This document shows, piece by piece, positions 54,437 through 61,816 of a DNA stretch of 64,000 nt (position 1 is the first letter of the stretch; each line of letters starts with the position of its first letter). This DNA comes from Pseudomonadota bacterium (GTDB taxonomy: Bacteria; Pseudomonadota; Alphaproteobacteria; Reyranellales; Reyranellaceae): contig JAEWIV010000363.1 in NCBI GenBank assembly GCA_023386865.1, positions 20,782 through 84,781 on the forward strand, read 5' to 3'. Made by a program: the position numbers and the translations under genes. The notes under the pieces are model-generated. The model did no database searches and was not told where the DNA came from. It was given only the letters and a program-made list of their open reading frames with translations.

Positions 54437-55522
54437 ATGAAGTTTGGAGTCACCGTCGTTCCGCGCATTTCGGATTGGAAGTTGTTCGTCGACCTCGAGA
54501 CGATGGGCTACGACGCCGTCTGGGCCGCCGATTCGCAGATGCTGTATTCCGACGCCTACGCCACACTGGCGCTGGCGGCCGTCAACACCTCGCGCATCCG
54601 CCTCGGCACGGGCGTCTCGGTTGCCGGCGTCCGCCTGGCGCCGGTCACCGCCCATTCGATCGCGACCATCAACCGGCTCGCGCCGGGGCGCACTTTTCTC
54701 GGCATCGGCACCGGCCACACCGCAATGCGCGTCATGGGCAAGAACCCCATGAAGGCGCGCGAGTTCCGTGAATACCTCCGTGTGCTGCGCGCCCTGCTGC
54801 ACGGCGAGGAGGTCGACTATGCCCTGGGCGACGGTGAAAGGACCGACATCCGCTTCCTGCATCCCAGCGAGGGCTTCATCGACGTCGAGCATCCCGTGCC
54901 GATCTACGTCGCCGCCGACGGGCCGCTGGCGCTGAAGACGGCCGGGGCCTACGGCGACGGCCGCATCTGCTCGCACAACCAGACCAAGGCGCGCCTGCAG
55001 AAAAGCCTCGACACCATGCGCGAGGGAGCGGGCGTCGTCGGCCGCACCCTGCCTGAAACGTTCCACACCGCGGCGCTGAGCTACGCCTGCGTGCTGCGCC
55101 CGGGCGAGAGCATGACCTCTGATCGGGTGATCGACGAGATCGGCCCCATGGCGGCGGCCACGTTGCACTACTGGTGGGAGCTTTATCAGATGGACGGCGA
55201 CACCAGCACGGTGGCCGGTCGCTGCCGCGACCTGTGGGAGCAATACCTCGCCTTCACCGAGAAGATGGAGATACCGCTCGCCAAGCGCTATCAGCAGGTC
55301 CATCTCGGCCATTGCGCGTTCCTGCCGCCCGAGGAACGTCCCTTCATCACCGAGGACCTGATCCGGTCGACCGGGGGGCTGGTCGGCACGCCCGACGAGA
55401 TCATCGCCATGCTGCGCGAGCGCGAGGCGATGGGGCTCGACGAGATCTCCCTGCTCCCGGCCATGGCGAGTGCGCGTCAGAACCTCAAGGACTTCGCCGA
55501 CAAGGTGATCGCACGGTATTGA
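54437..55522 (+). CDS. LLM-class (luciferase-like) oxidoreductase
   Basis: This 361-aa TIM-barrel flavin- or F420-dependent enzyme has MKFGVTVVPR at the N-terminus, ETMGYDAVWAADSQ (about 21-34), RIRLGTGV (about 55), FLGIGTGHTAMRVMGK (about 87) and PIYVAADGPLALKTAG (about 156), all typical of the family. It is probably a monooxygenase or reductase of unknown substrate. A GGAGG site lies 8 nt before the ATG. Confidence 0.88.
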   Translation: MKFGVTVVPRISDWKLFVDLETMGYDAVWAADSQMLYSDAYATLALAAVNTSRIRLGTGVSVAGVRLAPVTAHSIATINRLAPGRTFLGIGTGHTAMRVMGKNPMKAREFREYLRVLRALLHGEEVDYALGDGERTDIRFLHPSEGFIDVEHPVPIYVAADGPLALKTAGAYGDGRICSHNQTKARLQKSLDTMREGAGVVGRTLPETFHTAALSYACVLRPGESMTSDRVIDEIGPMAAATLHYWWELYQMDGDTSTVAGRCRDLWEQYLAFTEKMEIPLAKRYQQVHLGHCAFLPPEERPFITEDLIRSTGGLVGTPDEIIAMLREREAMGLDEISLLPAMASARQNLKDFADKVIARY

Positions 55523-55604
55523 TCGGATCTGAGCGCGGCGCCCGCGGCAACCTCCGTGCCAGCCGGATCGTTCGAATCGACGGACAGCCATCGCGAGGAG
55601 AGCG

Positions 55605-56108
55605 ATGTTCCGCTCGAGCATACGACACGGACGTTCTTTCCAGCACACGCCGCTGCCAGCAGTCTTGGCATCGGCTGCGGCGTTGCTGGCCAGTCTCACG
55701 CTGCTCCCCGACCGGGCGCTCGGCGCCAATTGTCTCGACCGCGTCGAGCAGATGGCGGCAGCCTATGGCACCTCGACCGATCCGCCGACGATCCCGCCGG
55801 GCGAGATGAAGAAGCCCGTGAGCCCCGACGATCTGGCCCGATCGGGCGGCGTCGTCGAGCCGCCTGCGACGCCGGACCGATCGGTCATCACCCCACCGCG
55901 CGACCATTCCGGCATGCCGACGATGCCCGACGTCGGGCCGCCGAAGACGAAGGAAGAGAGCGACAAGGTTCAGAAGCTCGGCGCGGCAGACATGTCCACG
56001 CTGCAAGCCGTGCTGGTGGCAGCACGCGCACAGGCCGAGCGGGGCATGGAAGCGGAGTGTCTGGACGGCCTGCGCAAAGCCGAGCAGCTGATCGTACACG
56101 CGCGTTAA
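55605..56108 (+). CDS. Secreted protein of unknown function
   Basis: This 167-aa protein has a long signal peptide (arginine-rich start, hydrophobic stretch LPAVLASAAALLASLTLLP, cleavage near ALGA). The mature part has two Cys (about 43 and 152) that could form a disulfide, a Pro/Asp-rich central part and a helical C-terminus. GAGGAGAG precedes the ATG. I recognise no family. Confidence 0.7.
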   Translation: MFRSSIRHGRSFQHTPLPAVLASAAALLASLTLLPDRALGANCLDRVEQMAAAYGTSTDPPTIPPGEMKKPVSPDDLARSGGVVEPPATPDRSVITPPRDHSGMPTMPDVGPPKTKEESDKVQKLGAADMSTLQAVLVAARAQAERGMEAECLDGLRKAEQLIVHAR

Positions 56109-56258
56109 AGGCGCCGGCGGTATCCCCGGGACGCGTTCGTAAGCGCGTTGTAAGGTCCCCTGTCTAGAGATGGCCAAAGACCGCGAAGCGCCACCGCTTC
56201 ATGGCGCGATGGTGGGCGACGACCTTCGCAGGAACGGAGGGGAAGGCCACGTAAGCCG

Positions 56259-56759
56259 ATGCAGTATCCGGTCACGCTGGTCGACGTTGCCAGCATCATC
56301 ATGGCCGCTGCCTGCGTCAGGAGCACGGTACCCGACGTTCAGACGGCGCCTCGCAAGCTGTGGCGCCTTGGTCTGCCGCCGCTGCTGGGAATTGGCGTGT
56401 CGCTGCTGATCCTGGCGGGCACGGTCGTGAGCTTCCAGCACGACGTGACCTGGATGGCGACGGCGCTTGTCGGTGCTGTCGGGGGATCGTTGCGCGGCAG
56501 GAGAATCGCCGTCGAGACCGACCAGGTATGGGGCACCGTGCGCACGCCCGTGCTCCACGACACCGTGATCGCGGCTTTCTGCATATTCGCGATCGCCGCG
56601 GCGGACGGTCTCTCCGGTCTGTTCAAGGAGGGAACCCTGCCGCGTCACGCCCACATGGCGGCGGCAAGCGCGCTGTTCGCCGGCTATCTCGGCGGACGCA
56701 CCTGGTCGCTGGTGCGACGCGCCGTCGACTCGCCTCATACCGATCTCGAAACGCCTTGA
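56259..56759 (+). CDS. Four-TM membrane protein of unknown function
   Basis: This 166-aa protein has hydrophobic segments at about 5-20, 41-58, 64-75 and 105-122 and a conserved-looking loop RGRRIAVETDQVWGTVRTP between them. The layout resembles small CcdC/DUF1453-like membrane proteins, but this is not certain. It converges with prfB, 12 bp apart. Confidence 0.65.
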   Translation: MQYPVTLVDVASIIMAAACVRSTVPDVQTAPRKLWRLGLPPLLGIGVSLLILAGTVVSFQHDVTWMATALVGAVGGSLRGRRIAVETDQVWGTVRTPVLHDTVIAAFCIFAIAAADGLSGLFKEGTLPRHAHMAAASALFAGYLGGRTWSLVRRAVDSPHTDLETP

Positions 56760-56771
56760 AGCGGAGGGCGG

Positions 56772-57894
56772 TCAGGCCGCTTGCTTGTCGTCGCCCTCGC
56801 CGACGCGCGCCGCGAGCGAGGCAGCCATGAACTCGTCGAGGTCGCCGTCCAGCACCTTCTGCGGATCGGACCGTTCGACGTTGGTGCGCAGGTCCTTCAC
56901 CATCTGGTAGGGCTGCAGCACATAGGAGCGGATCTGGTGACCCCAGCCGATGTCGGTCTTGCTGGCCTCCGCTGCGAGCCGCTCCGCCTCGCGCTTCTGC
57001 AGTTCCACCTCGTAGAGGCGCGCTTTCAGCATCTGCATGGCCTTGGCACGGTTCTGGTGCTGGGACCGCTCCTGCTGGACGGCGACGGCAATGCCGGTCG
57101 GGATATGGGTGATGCGCACCGCCGAGTCCGTCTTGTTGACGTGCTGGCCGCCTGCGCCCGAGGCGCGATAGGTGTCGACGCGCAGATCCTTGTCCAGGAT
57201 CTCGATCTCGATGTTGTCGTCGACCTCGGGATAGACCCAGACCGAGGCGAACGAGGTCTGGCGCCGCGCATTGCCGTCGAACGGCGAGATGCGGACCAGG
57301 CGGTGCACGCCGGACTCGGTCTTGAGCCAGCCGTAGGCGTTGGGCCCTTCCACCTTGAAGGCGCACGACTTGATGCCGGCCTCCTCGCCCGCGCTCTCTT
57401 CCAGCCAGCTCACCTTGAAGCCGCGGCGCTCGGCCCATCGCGTGTACATGCGCGCCAGCATCTCGGCCCAGTCCTGCGCCTCGGTACCGCCGGCCCCGGC
57501 ATTCAGCTCGACATAGGCGTTGTTGGCGTCGGCCTCACCGGAAAGCAGGGTTTCAAGACGCGCTTGCGCCGCTTCAGCGCGCGCCGCGCCGAGAGCGGCT
57601 TCGGCGTCGGCGATCATGGCCTCGTCCTTCTCGGCCTCGGCCATCTCGATCAGGCCGACATTGTCGTCGACGGCGGCCCGCAAGCGCTTGATGGTGGCGA
57701 TGGCGCCCTCGAGCCTGGTGCGCTCCTTCATCACCGCCTGGGCCTGCTTCTGATCGTTCCATAGCGCCGGATCCTCGGCGCGCGCGTTCAGCTCATCCAG
57801 ACGTACGACAGCCCTGTCGTAGTCAAAGACGCCTCCTCAGGAGCGCCAGCGACTCCTCGATCTCGTTGACCATGGCTTGAGCTTCGGCACGCAT
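56772..57894 (-). CDS. prfB: Peptide chain release factor 2, with programmed +1 frameshift
   Basis: RF2 terminates translation at UGA and UAA. It is 373 aa once the +1 shift at codon 23 is made: CTT TGA C (57822-57828) follows an internal AGGAGG, and skipping one T continues in the 56772 frame. The SPF tripeptide that reads the stop codon is in [11 protein letters not shown]. The GGQ motif is in [16 protein letters not shown]. Low RF2 levels favour the shift, which gives autoregulation. A good ribosome site (GAGGTGAGAG) precedes the ATG. Confidence 0.95.
57822..57840 (-). promoter_or_regulatory. prfB frameshift site
   Basis: Reading the reverse strand, AGGAGG, three bases (CGT), CTT, TGA and C follow each other. 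The Shine-Dalgarno-like AGGAGG sits just before the slip codon CTT and pushes the ribosome to +1 at the in-frame UGA. The arrangement is the classical RF2 autoregulation site. Confidence 0.93.
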
Positions 57895-57909
57895 TTCTCT
57901 CACCTCATC

Positions 57910-57963
57910 GGAGCGCGGACCTCCAGGTCCGCTCATGAATGCGGACCTGGAGGTCCATGCTCC
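57910..57963 (-). terminator. 23-bp hairpin between mrcA and prfB
   Basis: The arms at 57910-57932 and 57941-57963 pair at 21 of 23 positions around the loop tcatgaat, and each arm contains a smaller ggacct/aggtcc palindrome. It begins 4 bp after the PBP1A stop and ends 15 bp before the prfB start, so it probably ends the PBP1A transcript or structures the prfB leader. Confidence 0.55.
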
Positions 57964-57967
57964 AAGA

Positions 57968-60454
57968 TCAATAGGTCTCGCCCGTCCCCGTCAGGCCCGG
58001 ACGCCGGCCGCCGCCCGCCTGCTGCGGGCCGCCGGCGTCTATACCGGACCAGGGCCCCGATCCGTCAAGCAGCGTCTGATTGAATCCCTCGCTGCCGGGC
58101 TCGGTGCCGGGCTTGAAGACCTCGTCGATCGTGCCGCCCTCGTAGGAGAACTTCACCATGCGCAGGCCGGGCGGGATGCGGAACGGCGTCGGCGCCTTGC
58201 CTTTGAATATCTCCTTGGCGATCGCCTCGTAGATCGGCGCGGCATTGCCGCCGCCGGTTTCCATGTTGCCGTGGCCGAGCGTCCTCGGCTCATCGAAGCC
58301 GATGTAGATGCCGACGGTGATGTCCGGCGTCGAGCCCAGGAACCAGTTGTCACGGGCGTCGTTGGTCGTGCCGGTCTTGCCGGCGATCGGACGACCGAGC
58401 GCCGCGAGCCGTCCGGCGGTACCGCGAGTCGTGACCCCCAGCATCATGTGGACGACCTGGTAGACCGATGCCGGATCGTGGAACGGCTTGCGCGAATCGA
58501 CGATCTCGGGGGCGACCGGCTTGCCGCCCGCCGCACTCTGGGCCTGCTCGCCGCAACCGCGGCAAGCGCGGGGCTCGTGGCGGTAGACAGTCCTGCCGTT
58601 GCGATCCTGCACGCGATCGACCAGCGACGGCGTAATCTCGAGCGCGCCATTGGCCAGCATGGCGTAGGCCATGGTCATGCGCAGCAGCGTGGTCTCGCCG
58701 GCGCCCAGGGCCATCGGCAGGTAGGCACCCATCTGGTCGACGACGCCGAACTCCTTGGCGACCTCGACCACCTTCTTCATGCCGACCTGCTGGGCCATGC
58801 GCACCGTCATGAGGTTGCGCGACAGCTCCAGGCCGCGGCGCACCGTGGTCGGGCCGAGAAAATCGCCGCCGTAGTTCTTGGGCGTCCAGACCGGCTGGCC
58901 GTAACCGGGATCGTAGGAAAACGGCGCATCGAGCACCACCGACGCCGGCGTGAAGCCCGCATCCATGGCGGCGAGATAGACGAACGGCTTGAACGCCGAG
59001 CCGGGCTGGCGCGCGGCCTGGACGGCGCGGTTGAACTGGCTACGGCCGTAGGACCAGCCGCCCGACATGGCAAGCACGCGGCCGGTCTGGGTATCCATCA
59101 CGACCACGCCGCCCTCGACGTTGGGCACCTGGCGCAGCGCGTAGGTCCTGGGCGGGTAAGGCTTGGCGTTCTGCCCCGAAGGCTTTTCCACCTTCTCGAC
59201 CACGATCACGTCACCGACATTGACGACATCGTTGGGACGGCGCGGCGGCGCCCCCAGGCGCTGCTCGGCGAGCGTCGGCGCGGCCCATGTCATCTCGGCG
59301 AACGGCACGGTGCCGTCGCCGCCTCCGCCGTCACCCGAGGGCAGGCCGACGATCTGCACGGCCTGCGGATCGATCTTGCTGACCACGGCGAGCTGCCACG
59401 TCGGCGGACCGGTCAGCGGGCGACGCTGGGTGATGCGAGCGAACTCCTCCTCCCACCCCCCCATGTCAGCGATCTTGGCGTAGGGGCCGCGCCAGCCGTG
59501 ACGGCGGTCGTAGGCAATCAGCCCGTCGCGCAACGCGCCGTCGGCGACCGCCTGGATGGCGGGATCGAGGGTGGTCGAGACCGTGAGCCCGCCCTCGTAG
59601 AGTCCCTTCTCGCCGTAGGCTGCCATCAGGTTGCGGCGAACCTCCTCGGCGAAGAAATCCGCCTGCACGACCTCGGTGTTGCCGCGGCGGCGGTACTGCA
59701 GCTTCTCGGCCTTGGCTTGCTGCATCTCGGCCTGGGTGATGTAGCCGTCGTCGAGCATGCGCCCCAGCACGTAGTCGCGCCGAGCGTAGGCTTCCTTCTC
59801 GTTGCGGACGAGGTTGTAGCGGTTGGGCGCCTTGGGCAGGGCGGCAAGATAGGCGATCTCCGACAGCGTGAGCTCGTCGAGCGAGCGGTCGAAGTAGTTG
59901 ATCGCCGCCTGGGCCACGCCGTAGTTGCCCGAGCCGAGATAGATCTCGTTGAGATAGAGCTCGAGGATGCGTTCCTTGGAGTAGGTCTCCTCGATGCGGA
60001 AGGCGAGGACAGCCTCGCGGATCTTGCGCGCCAGCGTCGCCTGGTTGGTGAGCAGGAAGTTCTTGGCGACCTGCTGGGTCAGGCCTGAGGCCCCTTCCGG
60101 GCGCTTGCCCGGATTGGCAACGTTGGCGATGACGGCGCGCACCACGCCGATGAAGTCGACGCCGGGATGCGAAAAGAAGCGCTGGTCCTCGGCCGCGACG
60201 AAGGCCTCCAGGACGCGCTTGGGCATGGCCGCGACCGGCACGAACACGCGCTTCTCGCGCGCATATTCCGCCAGCAGGCGGCCGTCGGCGGCGTAGAGGC
60301 GCGAGGAGATCGCCGGCTGGTAGTCGGCGAGCTGCTTGTGGTCCGGCAGGCCATGGCTGAAGTGCCAGAACAGGCCTGCCACGGTGCCGGTGCCAACGAT
60401 CAGGGCGGCCGTCGCGAAGGCCAGGAGGATTTTGAAAAGGTTCAGCACTTTCAT
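57968..60454 (-). CDS. mrcA: Penicillin-binding protein 1A (bifunctional)
   Basis: This 828-aa inner-membrane peptidoglycan synthase has an N-terminal TM (about 5-28). The glycosyltransferase domain has catalytic EDQRFFSHPGVD (about 92-103) and TQQVAKNFLL (about 126-137). An OB-like insert follows. The transpeptidase has SxxK in PGSAFKPF (Ser about 492), SxN in ELSRNLM (about 551) and KTGTT (about 685). It builds and cross-links the wall. It follows the amidase gene by 51 bp, so one wall-synthesis transcript is likely. Confidence 0.95.
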   Translation of the reverse strand: MKVLNLFKILLAFATAALIVGTGTVAGLFWHFSHGLPDHKQLADYQPAISSRLYAADGRLLAEYAREKRVFVPVAAMPKRVLEAFVAAEDQRFFSHPGVDFIGVVRAVIANVANPGKRPEGASGLTQQVAKNFLLTNQATLARKIREAVLAFRIEETYSKERILELYLNEIYLGSGNYGVAQAAINYFDRSLDELTLSEIAYLAALPKAPNRYNLVRNEKEAYARRDYVLGRMLDDGYITQAEMQQAKAEKLQYRRRGNTEVVQADFFAEEVRRNLMAAYGEKGLYEGGLTVSTTLDPAIQAVADGALRDGLIAYDRRHGWRGPYAKIADMGGWEEEFARITQRRPLTGPPTWQLAVVSKIDPQAVQIVGLPSGDGGGGDGTVPFAEMTWAAPTLAEQRLGAPPRRPNDVVNVGDVIVVEKVEKPSGQNAKPYPPRTYALRQVPNVEGGVVVMDTQTGRVLAMSGGWSYGRSQFNRAVQAARQPGSAFKPFVYLAAMDAGFTPASVVLDAPFSYDPGYGQPVWTPKNYGGDFLGPTTVRRGLELSRNLMTVRMAQQVGMKKVVEVAKEFGVVDQMGAYLPMALGAGETTLLRMTMAYAMLANGALEITPSLVDRVQDRNGRTVYRHEPRACRGCGEQAQSAAGGKPVAPEIVDSRKPFHDPASVYQVVHMMLGVTTRGTAGRLAALGRPIAGKTGTTNDARDNWFLGSTPDITVGIYIGFDEPRTLGHGNMETGGGNAAPIYEAIAKEIFKGKAPTPFRIPPGLRMVKFSYEGGTIDEVFKPGTEPGSEGFNQTLLDGSGPWSGIDAGGPQQAGGGRRPGLTGTGETY

Positions 60455-60505
60455 TTCTTGTACGCGGCCAACCCCAGGGGCAGCAACGCCAACCTTGAAA
60501 GAAAG

Positions 60506-61336
60506 TTACGCCTTTCTTGTGGCAATTCCGGTGCCGAAGTGCGCATCGACCGATGCCCGCAACGCCTTTGCCAAGGCAGTCTGGTGCTGACGCACGGTCA
60601 ACAGCTTCTCGTCCTGCGGATTTGAGAGATATCCCAGCTCGATCAGCGCAGCCGGGATGTCGGGCGACGTCAGGACGGCAAACCCTGCCTGGCGATGGCT
60701 GCGGGGCAGAAGGCGCACGCCGTTGCTGCCGAAGGTACGCACGATGGTATCGGCAAGCCGCCGCGAGTCGTTCACGGTACCGCGCTGGCTCATCGCCACC
60801 AGGGTGCGCGCGACATTGTCCGGTTGGTCGGCGAGGCGCACGCCGGAAACCACCGCGTCGGCACGGTTCTCGCGCGCCGCAAGGGCTGCCGCCTCGCGGT
60901 CGCTCGCCTCTTCCGAGAGGGTGTAGACCGAGGCGCCGCGCACATCGGAATCGGGATGGGCGTCGGCATGCAGGGAGAGGAAAAGATCGGCCTTGGCCGC
61001 CTGGGCGCGCGCCACACGCTCGCGCAAGGCGACGAAGCTGTCGGATGCGCGCGTCAGCATCACGCGATAACGGCCGCCGGCCTGCAGCTCCCGCTGCAGC
61101 TCGCGGGCGATCGCCATCACCACGGCCTTCTCCTTGGTGCCGCGAACACCCATTGCGCCGGGGTCCTTGCCGCCGTGGCCGGGGTCGAGGAAGACCAGCC
61201 TGGGCCTGGGCGGCGGCGTCGGCTTGGCGATCGACTTCTTGGCCAGCTGATTGCCCCATGCCGCAGGCATGCCGAGGCCCAAAGCGCTCAGGCCGGCAAA
61301 GCCAGCAATGACGTCTCGGCGATTGGGAGCGGCCAT
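60506..61336 (-). CDS. N-acetylmuramoyl-L-alanine amidase (AmiC-like, no AMIN domain)
   Basis: This 276-aa Amidase_3 zinc enzyme cleaves the sugar-peptide bond of peptidoglycan, for instance during cell separation. A Tat-like signal (APNRRDVIAGFAGLSALGLG) starts it. Metal ligands appear in DPGHGGKDPGA (His about 56), a Glu after TKEKAV (about 71) and LSLHADAHPD (His about 125), and a catalytic Glu lies in PAALIELGYLSN near 240. ATG 61336 is used because upstream in-frame codons give no signal peptide. The AMIN domain of E. coli AmiC is absent. Confidence 0.9.
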   Translation of the reverse strand: MAAPNRRDVIAGFAGLSALGLGMPAAWGNQLAKKSIAKPTPPPRPRLVFLDPGHGGKDPGAMGVRGTKEKAVVMAIARELQRELQAGGRYRVMLTRASDSFVALRERVARAQAAKADLFLSLHADAHPDSDVRGASVYTLSEEASDREAAALAARENRADAVVSGVRLADQPDNVARTLVAMSQRGTVNDSRRLADTIVRTFGSNGVRLLPRSHRQAGFAVLTSPDIPAALIELGYLSNPQDEKLLTVRQHQTALAKALRASVDAHFGTGIATRKA

Positions 61337-61816
61337 GGTGACAGCCAGCTTTATTGGAGGGGAGCCAATTATTTTTCTGATATGGCTCAAGCAAATACAG
61401 AAGAACGAAGATAATTTCAAGTAAATTCAATTATTTAACTACCAAAACTCATATGCCCCAACGTTTTGATTGTGGGCGTCAAACGAACCCCGTATGTTGC
61501 GCCTCGCGAGCAGTCGCCGTCGTTCGAAGCGCCTTCCCTAGGGATGGTGCGCTCCGACGGCAGTCTTCTAAGCCGGGCTGGCGCCCCATGTGACGGGAGC
61601 GGCGGGCCTGCGGAGGGACTGTCAGGCAGGCGGTGGCTATAGGAAACCCGAGGTCGGCAGGGCCCAGTTGTGGTCCGGCGGCGCGATGCTTCCCCGTCTT
61701 GGCCAGGAGTTGGTCGTTCGGCGGGTCGATGGCGCACCGTCCCCCTCGCCCCAGAGAGGCGGCTCGGCCGCCGGTCGCTCGCGCCGGTTGGAACCGGGTG
61801 CCTCGGAGCGAGCCCT
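61337..61816 (+). promoter_or_regulatory. rne upstream region and leader
   Basis: No gene is seen in this 480-bp divergent spacer. About 61340-61470 is A+T-rich and is the likely place for promoters of rne and of the amidase gene. The remaining 340 bp up to the rne ATG are G+C-rich with several small palindromes. This fits the long, structured 5' leader through which RNase E controls its own mRNA in other bacteria. The exact start of transcription is not determinable here. Confidence 0.45.

Noticed and set aside
61437..61816. Known riboswitch or RNase P/6S RNA in the rne leader
   Set aside because: None of the conserved sequence blocks of those RNAs could be found; the region is called only a leader.
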